A stretch of DNA of 64,000 nt from CAWEWH01 sp963812775 (GCA_963812775.1 CAWEWH010000005.1:682001-746000), one strand, 5' to 3'; numbered from the stretch's first letter, positions 46,005-54,049 are shown. Numbers and translations are program-made. Notes: a model not told the origin generated them from the sequence alone.

Positions 46005-46606
46005 CAGCGCTGCCCCATGATGCGGGTGCTGCGCGGCAGCGCCGCGACCGTATGACGGGCGGCGAACACCATGTCGATGCCGCGCGGAAAGCGCGCGCCA
46101 TTGTCGGCCCACGCCTTTTGGAAGCCGGGCGGCAACGGCGAAATCAGGAGGCTCGCCTGGCCGGCAATGCCCGGGCCCGCGAGGCTGAAGCCGCCTTGCG
46201 TCGACAATTCTTCGACGGCGAGCACCAAGGTGGTCGACCGGTCCGGGTAGTCCTGCTGTCCGAGCGCGAACGTATCGAGGGCAGGACAGGCGGCGGGGTC
46301 GGCCACCAGCGCGAAGGCGGCTTCCGTCGGCGTCGTCGTGATGGGTGCGCCGGCATGGAAGCGCAGATAGTCGGCGACGGCGGCGGCTTGCGTCAGCGCC
46401 GCGTCGAGCCAGAGAGGCGTATCCTGATCGCAGAGCGCGAGCGCGATGGCCGCGAGCCCGGGCGTCAGCGGCGGCGGCGGTTCGAGGTCGCTTGACAGAA
46501 GCTGAAGCGATCCGGGCCGCGCCAGCGCCTCCATGACGACGCGAAACACCCGTTGCGCGTCGAAGACGGGATCGGCCAGGCCGCGCGCCAGGGCTGCTGC
46601 GGGCAT
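46004..46606 (-). CDS. phnH: C-P lyase core subunit PhnH
   Basis: 200-residue subunit of the C-P lyase core complex with a PLP-transferase-like fold but no cofactor. Conserved stretches are GLADPVFDAQRVFRVVMEAL near residue 9, DQDTPLWLDAAL near residue 62, QDYPDRSTTLVLAVEEL near residue 118, LAGPGIAGQASL near residue 142 and FPRGIDMVFAARHTVAALPR near the end. The last motif is typical of PhnH. The start overlaps the phnG stop as TGATG, and the stop overlaps phnI. Confidence 0.95.
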   Translation of the reverse strand: MPAAALARGLADPVFDAQRVFRVVMEALARPGSLQLLSSDLEPPPPLTPGLAAIALALCDQDTPLWLDAALTQAAAVADYLRFHAGAPITTTPTEAAFALVADPAACPALDTFALGQQDYPDRSTTLVLAVEELSTQGGFSLAGPGIAGQASLLISPLPPGFQKAWADNGARFPRGIDMVFAARHTVAALPRSTRIMGQR

Positions 46607-47109
46607 CAGTCCTCGCCCCTCACCAAAGTGAAGAAGTTGACGCGAGTCGCCGCGGTTTGGCGCCGCGACTTCAGCCTGTCGGCGTCGATGCGCGCGCGGA
46701 TGTCCGCCACCGCCGCGTCGACGGTGCTCCGGTGGTCGGGCGACTGCGCCAGGGCGTCGAGGATGGCGGCGAGCCGCGCCTTCGCCTGGTCGCGGCCGAG
46801 ATGGTAGGCAAAGCCGACGGCGCCGCCGTCGATGCGCACGGTGGCGCGGCTGACGGTCGCCTCGCCGAGATTGAACGGCGCGCCTTCGCCGCCGACGCGG
46901 CCGCGCACCATGACGAGGCCAGTCTCCGGCCGGCGCAGCTCGTCGATATGGCCGCGATAGCTGGTGCGGCTCACCGCCGCTTCGAGCTCGACGCGGCTCG
47001 CCGCCGCGCACAGCGCCATCAGCGACCGGCGCGCGGCAATATCGGCCGCACCGTCCGGTGGTGCCGGCCGCTCGCCAACTGTCCTTTCCGCCGTCGAACC
47101 CGATGCCAC
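46606..47109 (-). CDS. phnG: C-P lyase core subunit PhnG
   Basis: 167-residue first gene of the C-P lyase unit. After a variable N-terminus it shows ARRSLMALCAAASRVELEAA near residue 27, RPETGLVMVRGRVGGEGAPF near residue 60 with the conserved NLGEATVSRATVRI, and GFAYHLGRDQAKARLAAILD, all characteristic of PhnG. A candidate Pho box and a composite palindrome lie in the 159 bases upstream, after the stop of phnE2, suggesting a separate promoter. No phnF-type GntR regulator precedes it. Confidence 0.94.
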   Translation of the reverse strand: MASGSTAERTVGERPAPPDGAADIAARRSLMALCAAASRVELEAAVSRTSYRGHIDELRRPETGLVMVRGRVGGEGAPFNLGEATVSRATVRIDGGAVGFAYHLGRDQAKARLAAILDALAQSPDHRSTVDAAVADIRARIDADRLKSRRQTAATRVNFFTLVRGED

Positions 47110-47137
47110 GGTGGTTCGCCTCGTTGCGCGAGAGCCA

Positions 47138-47233
47138 GCGCATGATCCCGAAAGTCCGTGCGGTTTCGGGGGAGATCATGCGCAACCGAAGGACGGGAGC
47201 GGTGATGCTGCCCCCGGTGCGTTCCCCGCTCTA
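47138..47233. repeat. Composite intergenic palindrome, GATCCCGAAAAGTG family
   Basis: First palindrome at 47138-47183 (GCGCATGATCCCGAAA facing TTTCGGGGGAGATCATGCGC), second at about 47194-47233 (GGAGCGGTGATGC facing GCGTTCCCCGCTC), ending in CTAG. It lies in the leader between the Pho box and phnG, so it would be part of the phnG transcript. Confidence 0.7.
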
Positions 47234-47243
47234 GGAGTGCCAC

Positions 47244-47261
47244 GTGAAAGTTTTGTGACGC
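47244..47261 (-). promoter_or_regulatory. Candidate Pho box upstream of phnG
   Basis: On the minus strand the sequence reads GCGTCAC-AAAA-CTTTCAC: two seven-base direct repeats with a four-base spacer, the arrangement bound by PhoB (consensus CTGTCAT-N4-CTGTCAT). Matches are 4 of 7 and 5 of 7, with TCA kept in both. It lies between the phnE2 stop and phnG, about 135 bases before the phnG start. Confidence 0.55.
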
Positions 47262-47268
47262 CGCACGC

Positions 47269-48123
47269 TCAGGTCGGCTGTTGTCCAATGATCATTCGGC
47301 GCAGCCGCCCCGACAGCAGGTCGATGGCGGCCACGGCGACGAGGATGATAAGGACGATGAAGGAGACGGCCTGCAGTTCCAGGGTGCGGATCATCTCGGC
47401 CAGATGCAGGCCGATGCCGCCGGCCCCGACGATGCCGATGATGGTCGACGAGCGGGTGTTGGACTCGAAGTAGTAGAGGACCTGTCCGGTCATGACTGGC
47501 AGCACCTGCGGCAGAATGCCGAAGCGGATGCGGTGCAGCGCCCCGCCGCCCGTCGAGGTGACGCCTTCGATCGGCCGCTTATCGGCCGCCTCGATGGCCT
47601 CCGAATAGAGCTTGCCGAAGACGCCGACGTCGCTCGTCATGATGGCGAGAACGCCCGCGAAGGGCCCGAGCCCGACGACGTTGATCCAGATCAGCGCCCA
47701 GATCAGCGCGTCGATGCCGCGGACGCCGTCGAGGACGCGGCGGGAGGCGAACTGGACGAGCCGACCGATCGTCGTGTTGCGGGCCGCCAGGAAGCCGATC
47801 GGAAACGCGATGATGGCGGCAAGCAACGTGCCCAGGAGCGCAATGGCGACGGTTTCCAGGAGTGCGGACAGGAACAGGAGAGCCTTCGCCCACGAGCCGG
47901 GATTGGGCGGCATCATCAAGGCGACAAGGACGCCGAGATTGCCGAGCCCGCCGATGAGGCGCGCGAGCGAGAAGTCGAGCCGCCACAGCGCAAGCGCGGC
48001 GAGCGCCCCAATCGCTATGGCGCCCGCGAGGGCCGTGACCCTGCCGCGCGTCAGGGGCGCGAAGACGCCGGGATAGCGCGCCCGCAAGGCGCCGAGATTG
48101 GCGTGATGCGCAAAGCCGCTCAC
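47269..48123 (-). CDS. phnE: Phosphonate ABC transporter permease PhnE2
   Basis: Inner-membrane permease of the phosphonate importer, 284 residues. The C-terminal half carries the EAA-type coupling loop (FGILPQVLPVMTGQVLYYFE) and then NTRSSTIIGIVGAGGIGLHL, the PhnE hallmark. Helices include LLFLSALLETVAIALLGTLL and IIAFPIGFLAARNTTIGR. Start is GTG at 48123, overlapping the stop of the upstream permease gene as GTGA. It forms a heterodimer candidate with PhnE1, and it is the last gene of the transporter half of the locus. Confidence 0.94.
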   Translation of the reverse strand: MSGFAHHANLGALRARYPGVFAPLTRGRVTALAGAIAIGALAALALWRLDFSLARLIGGLGNLGVLVALMMPPNPGSWAKALLFLSALLETVAIALLGTLLAAIIAFPIGFLAARNTTIGRLVQFASRRVLDGVRGIDALIWALIWINVVGLGPFAGVLAIMTSDVGVFGKLYSEAIEAADKRPIEGVTSTGGGALHRIRFGILPQVLPVMTGQVLYYFESNTRSSTIIGIVGAGGIGLHLAEMIRTLELQAVSFIVLIILVAVAAIDLLSGRLRRMIIGQQPT

Positions 48124-49001
48124 GGCCGTTCCTCCTTGCCGATCAGCGCATGGCGCAGCTTGGCGGTGACCATGTCGATGATGACCACCGTCACGATGAT
48201 CATCAACAGGATGGCCGAGACATCGGAATAGTAGAACTTGCGGATGGCCTCGATGAGATCCTGGCCGATGCCGCCGGCCCCGACGAAGCCGAGCACCGAG
48301 GCTTCGCGCACGTTGATCTCGAAGCGGAGCAGCGCGTAGCTGGCGAAGTTCGAGAGGACCTGCGGCAGCGCCGCGAAGCCGACGGTCTCGGACCAGGTGG
48401 CGCCCGTCGCCGTCGCCGCCTCGACGGGCTTTGTGTCGATGTTCTCGACCACTTCGGCGAACAGCTTGCCGAGCGCGCCGGCCGTGTGGACGGCAACGGC
48501 CAGCACGCCGGCCATCGGGCCGAGCCCGAAGGCAATGACGAAGATGAGTGCGAAGACGATGCCCGGCACGGTGCGGCAGAATTCGAGAAAGCGCTTGACC
48601 GTGTTCCTGATCCACGGATTGGGCGTCAGGTTGGCGGCGGCCGCGAACGACAGGATGAAACCGCCGACGGCGCCGAGCAGCGTGCCGAGATAGGCGATGA
48701 GCAGCGTGTCGGCGAGCAGCACGCCCCACTTCTTGAGGCCCCAGAACCACTCGGCGACATCGGTCCAGACGCGCTTGCCGGTATCGAGGGTTAAGAGCCG
48801 GTTGAAATAGTCGAAGAACGTGCCGAGGCGGCTGACGAGACGCCCGACATTGACCTCGGCGATCCAGCCGGACGCCAGGGCGGCGGCCAGCACCAGGACG
48901 ATGAGCAGGATGCCGCTCTGCCGCTTGGCGCGCGCGGCCTCCTTGTAGGCGCTGGCAAGCGCGGCGAGATCGGCGGGCGGAACGAGTTCGCAACGGCTCA
49001 C
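48120..49001 (-). CDS. phnE: Phosphonate ABC transporter permease PhnE1
   Basis: 293-residue permease paralogous to PhnE2. The first helix is GILLIVLVLAAALASGWIAE, then LLADTLLIAYLGTLLGAVGG, RTVPGIVFALIFVIAFGLGP, and the coupling loop VGFAALPQVLSNFASYALLR followed by REASVLGFVGAGGIGQDL. Two different permeases next to each other are common in alphaproteobacterial phn loci. It follows phnD by 79 bases. Confidence 0.94.
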   Translation of the reverse strand: MSRCELVPPADLAALASAYKEAARAKRQSGILLIVLVLAAALASGWIAEVNVGRLVSRLGTFFDYFNRLLTLDTGKRVWTDVAEWFWGLKKWGVLLADTLLIAYLGTLLGAVGGFILSFAAAANLTPNPWIRNTVKRFLEFCRTVPGIVFALIFVIAFGLGPMAGVLAVAVHTAGALGKLFAEVVENIDTKPVEAATATGATWSETVGFAALPQVLSNFASYALLRFEINVREASVLGFVGAGGIGQDLIEAIRKFYYSDVSAILLMIIVTVVIIDMVTAKLRHALIGKEERP

Positions 49002-49080
49002 GCGCTCTGGGGCGGCAAAGAAAGAGGGGCTGCGCCATTGGGGAAGCGCAGCCCCGCGCGAAGACGGGGTCTAGGGCGGA

Positions 49081-49995
49081 TCAGGACCCGGACTTCTTGC
49101 GCAAGGTATCGACGAATTTCACGAGCTCGATGACCGGCTCGTAGGCGGCGTGGTCGACGGGCACGAACGGGCCCTGCTTGCCCTCGAAAATTCTGTCGAA
49201 CGCCGCCTTGTCTTTCTCGTGCAGCTCGAGGACGGCGGTGCGGATCGAGCGCTTCAGGTCGTCCGGCAGGTTCTTCAAGTACCCCATCGGAGAATTCACG
49301 ATCTGCTCGGATTTGAAGATCATGCGGAAATCTTCCGCCTTCGCCATACCTTTGCGCGACATTCGCAGCAGATTGGACTCGACGTCGTCGTTCCACCAGT
49401 TGAAGGCGCCGTCGCAGGTGCCTTGCTGCACGGCGATGATCGCGTTCTCGTGGCTGCCGGCGTAGACGACCTTGGCGAAATACTTGGCGGGATCGATGCC
49501 CATCTTGTTCATGGCGTAGCGCGGCACGTTGTTGCCTGACGTCGAGTTCGGATCGACGAGGCAGAGGTTCTTGCCCTTGAGGTCCTCGAGCTTCTGGTAG
49601 GGGGCATCTTTCCTGACCCACAGCACCGAATGATACCCCTTGGTGCCGTCCAGGTTTGTCTCGATGGCGAAGGGTTCCGCTTGAACGCCGCTGACGATGG
49701 CGCGCGCATAGGCGGCGGGACCGTACATGGCGAAATGAATGTGGCCGGCCCGCTGGCCCTCGATGACGGCGGCGTAGTCGCTGGCGACCTTGAGTGTGAC
49801 CTTGGCGCCGAGCGTCTTGGCCATGTAGTTGATAAACGGCGTGTAGCGTTCGATGACGCCGGTGGCGTTCTCTGCCGGCACCACGGCGAAGACGAGCTCG
49901 GGATATTTCGCCTTCCAGTCCTCGGCCAAGGCGGGGGCGGCCGAAAGCGCCGCGGCGAGGCCGGCGAGCACGATGCGACGGGTGAGCTGCATCAT
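49081..49995 (-). CDS. phnD: Phosphonate ABC transporter substrate-binding protein PhnD
   Basis: Periplasmic phosphonate-binding protein, 304 residues. The signal peptide MMQLTRRIVLAGLAAALSAA is cleaved after ALA before EDWKAKYPELVFAVVPAENA. Ligand-pocket regions are RYTPFINYMAKTLGAKVTLK, HIHFAMYGPAAYARA (the YGP motif), KNLCLVDPNSTSGNNVPRYA (the ST-S-N segment that grips the phosphonate) and VYAGSHENAIIAVQQG. The last lysine-serine-rich tail is usual. It lies between phnC and the permease genes, in normal order C-D-E-E. Confidence 0.95.
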   Translation of the reverse strand: MMQLTRRIVLAGLAAALSAAPALAEDWKAKYPELVFAVVPAENATGVIERYTPFINYMAKTLGAKVTLKVASDYAAVIEGQRAGHIHFAMYGPAAYARAIVSGVQAEPFAIETNLDGTKGYHSVLWVRKDAPYQKLEDLKGKNLCLVDPNSTSGNNVPRYAMNKMGIDPAKYFAKVVYAGSHENAIIAVQQGTCDGAFNWWNDDVESNLLRMSRKGMAKAEDFRMIFKSEQIVNSPMGYLKNLPDDLKRSIRTAVLELHEKDKAAFDRIFEGKQGPFVPVDHAAYEPVIELVKFVDTLRKKSGS

Positions 49996-50039
49996 TGGGA
50001 CTCCTCGTTGGGCCAGGCAGGCACGGCCTCTCTGGCGGA

Positions 50040-50870
50040 TCATCGGAACGCGGCGGACGCGGCGATCTTGGCGGCAGGGATCATGTAGGGCTGCGGCACT
50101 TCGACCTCGGGCGTCTTGGTGTCGATCACTTCGCCCGCCTCGAGACCGTAAAGCTCACGGGCCACGTCCTCGGTGAGGTCGAGAGCGGGGCCGTCGAACA
50201 CAACGCGGCCGGCCGCCATGCCGACGAGGCGATGGCAATAGGCGCGGGCCAGGTCCAACGAATGCAGGTTGCAGATCACGGTGATGCCGTAGTCGGCGTT
50301 GATGCGCGCCAGCGCGTCCATGACCAGCTTGGTGTTGCGCGGGTCGAGGGAGGCGATCGGCTCGTCGGCCAGGATGATGTCCGGTTCCTGCACGAGGGCG
50401 CGCGCGATGGCGACGCGTTGCTGCTGGCCACCGGAGAGCTGATCGGCGCGCTGTGCCGCGAAGCTGCCCATCTCGAACTGCTCGAGGGCGGCGAGTGCCA
50501 TGGCCTTGTCGTGCGCGCTCCACAGCTGCAGCAGCGAGCGGCCGCTGGACACGCGGTTGAGCCGGCCCATGAGAACGTTGGTCAGCACGTCGAGCCGGCC
50601 GACCAGATTGAACTGCTGGAACACCATGGCGCAGCGGGCGCGCCAGCGCCGGAGCTCGGCGCCCTTGAGCGCCGTCACGTCGCGGCCGTCGAAGGAGACG
50701 CGTCCCTCGCTCGGCTCGATCAATCGGTTGATCGTCCTGAGCAAGGTCGACTTGCCGGCCCCGGAGCGGCCGATGATGCCCACGAAGGCGCCGGGCGGCA
50801 CGCGTAGCGAGACGTTGTCGACCGCTGTCTTGGCGCCGAAGCGACGCGACAAGCTTTCCACGACCAGCAT
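50040..50870 (-). CDS. phnC: Phosphonate ABC transporter ATP-binding protein PhnC
   Basis: ATPase of the phosphonate importer, 276 residues from the ATG at 50870. Walker A is GRSGAGKSTLLRTINRL near residue 32, the Q-loop is CAMVFQQFNLVGRLDVLTNV, the PhnC-typical GRLNRVSSGRSLLQLW follows, the signature is LSGGQQQRVAIARALVQEP and Walker B is IILADEPIASLDPRN. Start 50870 is preferred because AGGGG stands seven bases before it and the protein then opens MLVVESLSRRFG; an ATG at 50909 gives 13 extra residues. A C-terminal extension of about 30 residues (EVIDTKTPEVEVPQPYMI) is longer than usual. Confidence 0.94.
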   Translation of the reverse strand: MLVVESLSRRFGAKTAVDNVSLRVPPGAFVGIIGRSGAGKSTLLRTINRLIEPSEGRVSFDGRDVTALKGAELRRWRARCAMVFQQFNLVGRLDVLTNVLMGRLNRVSSGRSLLQLWSAHDKAMALAALEQFEMGSFAAQRADQLSGGQQQRVAIARALVQEPDIILADEPIASLDPRNTKLVMDALARINADYGITVICNLHSLDLARAYCHRLVGMAAGRVVFDGPALDLTEDVARELYGLEAGEVIDTKTPEVEVPQPYMIPAAKIAASAAFR

Positions 50871-50922
50871 TTGACGACCCCTCATCGTGCGGCGCCGGCC
50901 AAAGGCCATGTCGCGCGCATCC

Positions 50923-51612
50923 TTAGGGTCGAGTGCTAGTGTGCCTCGTTAACAGTTCCATGACAGCCGGCTGACGCAGGCGCGACTGTGGATAAGGCTC
51001 CTCGTGGCGATCGAGGAAGGCTTCGCCGCTCAAGGCGCGGAAATCGGCGAGCGCGGCGCGCAGGCGCTCGTGGTCCCAGTCCCACCACGCCAAGGCCAGC
51101 ATGCGCTCGGCGACGGGCTCGCTGAAGCGTCGCCGCACCGTGCGGGCGGGATTGCCGACCACGACCGTGTAGGGCGCCACGTCCCTGGACACAATGGCGC
51201 CGGCCCCCACCACGGCCCCGGTGCCGATGCTGCGGCCCGGCAGAATGACGACGCCATGGCCGATCCACACATCGTGCCCGATGGTCACCGGGGCGGCGCG
51301 TCGCCAGGCGAAGAACTCCGCCTCGTCGGCCTCCCCGGACCAATAGGCGCTGGCCCGGTAGGTGAAATGCGACTGGCTCGCGCGCCCCATCGAATGGTTG
51401 CCGGGATTGATGCGCACATGCGACGCGATGGAGCAGAACTTGCCGATCTGCGTGTAGGCGACCTCGCCGTCCTGGACGATGTAGGAGTAGTCGCCGAGCG
51501 TTGTCTCGAGGAGGAGGGTGCGGGCACCCACCTCGGTGAAGCGGCCGAGCCTGCAGTCGCTGACGCGGGCGTCGAGATGGATCACGGGCTCGATGCCGAG
51601 TTGCTTCGCCAT
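50923..51612 (-). CDS. Hexapeptide-repeat acetyltransferase of the phosphonate locus
   Basis: 229-residue left-handed beta-helix acyltransferase of the xenobiotic/chloramphenicol acetyltransferase group. Features are ISYIVQDGEVAYTQIGKFCS-like repeats, ASHVRINPGNHSMGRASQSH with the catalytic histidine, the insertion YRASAYWSGEADEAEFFAWR, then PVTIGHDVWIGHGVVILPGR and VGNPARTVRRRFSEP. This is the family named phosphonate metabolism hexapeptide transferase and always found with phn genes. A function in acetylating aminophosphonates is plausible but unproven. It lies three bases after the DUF1045 gene stop and precedes phnC. Confidence 0.9.
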   Translation of the reverse strand: MAKQLGIEPVIHLDARVSDCRLGRFTEVGARTLLLETTLGDYSYIVQDGEVAYTQIGKFCSIASHVRINPGNHSMGRASQSHFTYRASAYWSGEADEAEFFAWRRAAPVTIGHDVWIGHGVVILPGRSIGTGAVVGAGAIVSRDVAPYTVVVGNPARTVRRRFSEPVAERMLALAWWDWDHERLRAALADFRALSGEAFLDRHEEPYPQSRLRQPAVMELLTRHTSTRP

Positions 51613-51615
51613 TGC

Positions 51616-52314
51616 CTACGCTCTCATGTCCATGCGCTCGACGAGCTGGAAGTCCGCGCCTTTCTCCTCCTGGCGCAGGACGCTGATCGCATCGACGCGG
51701 ACGGGTCCGACCTTGAGGCGGTCCCAGGCGCGCGCGAGGCGCTCGTGCCAGATGGCGCGTTGGTCGGCCGCCAGCGGGCCGCTCAGCGTCAGGTGCAGGC
51801 GGAACTCCTCGAACACATACGGGTAGCCCCAGCGCTCGAGCAGCATGCGTTGCCGCTCCGTCAGGCGCTCCGGCCGCCGCCGCTGCCGCTCGGCGTCCGA
51901 CAAGGGGGCGCGCAAGGCGTCGAAATGCGCGACGCACTCGGCCGCCAGGAGCCCGAGCGCCGGTGGCGCGGTCACCGGGGTCAGTGCCACGAAGGCGCCC
52001 ATGAGGGTCACGTCGAGGAGGCCGGCATCGACCGGCGCCCGGTGGGCGCAGAAGTCGCGGACCGCCGCCCGCAGCGCCTCTTCGCTCACGCCGCCCGCGA
52101 GCCGGAACGGCGCCTTCAAGGTGGCGTGAAAGCCATAGCGCCTGGGCTCCGCGGCGATGTCGAGCAAGGCGGGCAGGCACGCTTCGAGGCCGGCGGGCGG
52201 CGACACGATGGCGGACCCGTGGAGATCGCGGCCCAACACGCCGCTGCCGAAACGATTGAGCAGGGTCGCGGGGGCCGGCGTGAAGTAGAGGGCGTAGCGG
52301 CGGCTCTCGTTCAT
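51616..52314 (-). CDS. DUF1045 phosphonate-metabolism protein (2H phosphoesterase fold)
   Basis: 232-residue protein of the two-histidine phosphoesterase superfamily. The two motifs are YGFHATLKAPF near residue 59 and FRLHLTLSGPL near residue 170, both of the H-x-T-L form. The start MNESRRYALYFTPAPATLL is typical of the phosphonate-operon DUF1045 family. These proteins are thought to act on ribose cyclic phosphates; since no phnP is present in the window, it may replace the PhnP cyclic phosphodiesterase step. Start at ATG 52314; the region upstream carries a candidate Pho box. It is the first gene of the transporter half. Confidence 0.9.
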   Translation of the reverse strand: MNESRRYALYFTPAPATLLNRFGSGVLGRDLHGSAIVSPPAGLEACLPALLDIAAEPRRYGFHATLKAPFRLAGGVSEEALRAAVRDFCAHRAPVDAGLLDVTLMGAFVALTPVTAPPALGLLAAECVAHFDALRAPLSDAERQRRRPERLTERQRMLLERWGYPYVFEEFRLHLTLSGPLAADQRAIWHERLARAWDRLKVGPVRVDAISVLRQEEKGADFQLVERMDMRA

Positions 52315-52332
52315 GGGCGCGTGTGGCGCTCG

Positions 52333-52372
52333 GGGCATCGTCCCGAAAAGTGGGAGCACGATCCGGGTGATG
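52333..52372. repeat. Intergenic palindrome remnant, GATCCCGAAAAGTG family
   Basis: Left arm GGCATCGTCCCGAAAAGTGG is clear; the right arm GATCCGGGTGATGAGC is degraded. It lies in the leader of the DUF1045 gene. Confidence 0.5.
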
Positions 52373-52399
52373 AGCTCGGACCGGGCCTAGCGCGGCCGC

Positions 52400-52417
52400 A
52401 TGACGGATTTGTGAATC
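52400..52417 (-). promoter_or_regulatory. Candidate Pho box upstream of the phosphonate transporter unit
   Basis: On the minus strand the sequence reads GATTCAC-AAAT-CCGTCAT: seven-base direct repeats with a four-base spacer. The second half matches the PhoB half-site CTGTCAT at six of seven positions, the first at the TCA core. It is about 86 bases before the DUF1045 gene and resembles the box in front of phnG (both have TCAC-AAA). Confidence 0.55.
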
Positions 52418-52532
52418 CGCGCCGCTTGCTCGGCCAGCGTTGCTGAAGGTCAGAACGCGCCAGTTGCCCGCCGCGCGACAATCCGGAATAAGCTGCCGTG
52501 GGCCTCCGCTCCGTTTCCGGAAGGAGTTGGTC

Positions 52533-53447
52533 GTGAAGCGTTTCACTGACGCGCTCATCTCTTTCGCCCTCGTGCTATTGACCGGATTCGGGGCGGCGGC
52601 AGAGCAGGTGCAGGTCGTCGTCAACGGTCAAACCCGGTCATTCACGCTTGAACGGCCGGCCCTGGCGGGACCACGTCCGACGGTTGTCGTGCTGCATGGG
52701 GCTGGCGGCAGCGGTGCGCGAGAGGCCCAGTCAGACCTCGGGCGGCTTGCGCCGCAAGCCGGCTTCGTCGCGGCCTTCCCCGAAGGACGCGCAAATCGGT
52801 GGAACCACCTCCCGCCCGGAAGGGAGGCGGCGCAGTTTGCGCAAGTATTCCAGCCGCACGGCGGGGCGCCTGACGATATCGCATTTCTCAAAGCGCTGGT
52901 CGCAGAGCTCGTCCGGCGTGGCGTCTCCGACCCGAAGCAGGTTTATCTCGCTGGCATATCCGCTGGCGGCGTCATGACGTTGCGCATGGTGTGCACGGGC
53001 GACCGGACATTCGCCGCGATTGCATTGCTGGTCGCCTCGATGCCGGAGCCAACCGGTTCCGACTGCCGCCCGCCTGGCCCGCTCCCCGTGCTGATGATCA
53101 ATGGCACCGCGGATGATGTGATGCCCTATGGCGGAGGCTTCGGGGTTTTGCCGAACAGCAAGGTTCGGGGCGTGTACGGCGTCTGGCCAGCCGAGCGCCT
53201 CGCCGCCTTTTTCCGCCAGCACAATGGCTGCGCCGAAGGAGCCGAAAAATCCGTCCTTCCTGGGCAAAATCCGCACAAAATCGAGGTCGAGCGTTCGACA
53301 AAGTGTACCGGCGGACCGGTCCATTTTTACCGCGTCGTCGGAGGCGGGCACGATCTCAGGCTCCAATTCTCGGGCGCCAGCCGGCTGATCCTGGATTTCT
53401 TCACCGGCGCCACGCCGGCGGCGGCTCGTAGCGAAAAATCCCGCTAG
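52533..53447 (+). CDS. Secreted alpha/beta-hydrolase, PHB depolymerase/LpqC-like esterase
   Basis: 304 residues with a signal peptide (VKRFTDALISFALVLLTGFG, cleavage after AAA). The oxyanion strand is TVVVLHGAGGSGAREAQSDL near residue 50. The nucleophile elbow is LAGISAGGVMTLRM near residue 148, the acid is in LMINGTADDVMPYGGGF near residue 190, and the histidine is in VVGGGHDLRL near residue 275. This is the poly(3-hydroxybutyrate) depolymerase / feruloyl-esterase-like family; the substrate is uncertain. Start is GTG at 52533, with GGAAGGAG seven bases ahead; the frame is open further upstream without a good start. It is divergent from the phn locus. Confidence 0.88.
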   Translation: MKRFTDALISFALVLLTGFGAAAEQVQVVVNGQTRSFTLERPALAGPRPTVVVLHGAGGSGAREAQSDLGRLAPQAGFVAAFPEGRANRWNHLPPGREAAQFAQVFQPHGGAPDDIAFLKALVAELVRRGVSDPKQVYLAGISAGGVMTLRMVCTGDRTFAAIALLVASMPEPTGSDCRPPGPLPVLMINGTADDVMPYGGGFGVLPNSKVRGVYGVWPAERLAAFFRQHNGCAEGAEKSVLPGQNPHKIEVERSTKCTGGPVHFYRVVGGGHDLRLQFSGASRLILDFFTGATPAAARSEKSR

Positions 53448-53562
53448 CCAGGGCGCTGCTCGAACACGATATCCGCCTCACCCTCACGCCCGATCGCGAC
53501 CCGGAAGACATTGGAGTGCGATTGATCGGAGCGTAGCCACCGCCGCACCCCGGAGAGCCCCC

Positions 53563-53949
53563 ATGATCCGCGTCAAGCTGATGAGCATTCTGGTCAACGA
53601 CCAAAACCGCGCCCGGCGCTTCTACACGGACGTCCTCGGCTTTAGTGTCAAGCATGACATTCCGCTCGGCGCAGCGGCTTGGCTCACGCTCGTGGCGCCC
53701 GATGACGCCGCGGGCGTCGAGCTTCTGCTTGAACCAAGCGGCCATCCCGTGGCAACGGCGCTGCAGCAGGCGCTTTACAAGGATGGCATTCCGCTGGCGC
53801 AGCTCTACACCGAGGACATCGCCGCCGAGTTCGAGCGCCTGAAGGCCAATGGCGTTGCCTTGAAGGGCGAGCCCAGGGCCATGGGACCGACGAAGTTCGT
53901 CGACTTCGACGATACCTGCGGCAATCTCATTCGGCTCGTCGAAGGCTAG
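53563..53949 (+). CDS. VOC-family (glyoxalase/dioxygenase superfamily) protein
   Basis: 128-residue protein with two beta-alpha-beta-beta-beta units: RVKLMSILVNDQNRARRFYT in the first and GIPLAQLYTEDIAAEFERLK in the second, ending with the standard FVDFDDTCGNLIRLVEG (glutamate-lacking metal end D-x-x-G-N). The fold is clear but metal ligands are incomplete relative to GloA, so it may be a non-enzymatic or resistance-type VOC protein. GGAGAG precedes the start. Its stop codon TAG begins a composite palindrome. Confidence 0.9.
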   Translation: MIRVKLMSILVNDQNRARRFYTDVLGFSVKHDIPLGAAAWLTLVAPDDAAGVELLLEPSGHPVATALQQALYKDGIPLAQLYTEDIAAEFERLKANGVALKGEPRAMGPTKFVDFDDTCGNLIRLVEG

Positions 53950-54046
53950 CGCATGATCCCGAAAAGTGTCCGCGGGTTTAAGATCATGCGCAAAATCAAG
54001 ACTCCGGAGCGCGCGTGCGGTTGCTCTGAACCGCATCGCACTCCCG
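53948..54046. repeat. Composite intergenic palindrome, GATCCCGAAAAGTG family
   Basis: First palindrome at 53950-53991 (GCGCATGATCCCGAAAAG facing a shortened AAGATCATGCGC), then AAAATCAAG, then the second at about 54005-54046 (GGAGCGCGCGTGCGGTT facing AACCGCATCGCACTCC). It fills the space between the convergent VOC gene and the CinA-nucleotidyltransferase gene. Confidence 0.8.
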
Positions 54047-54049
54047 CGA

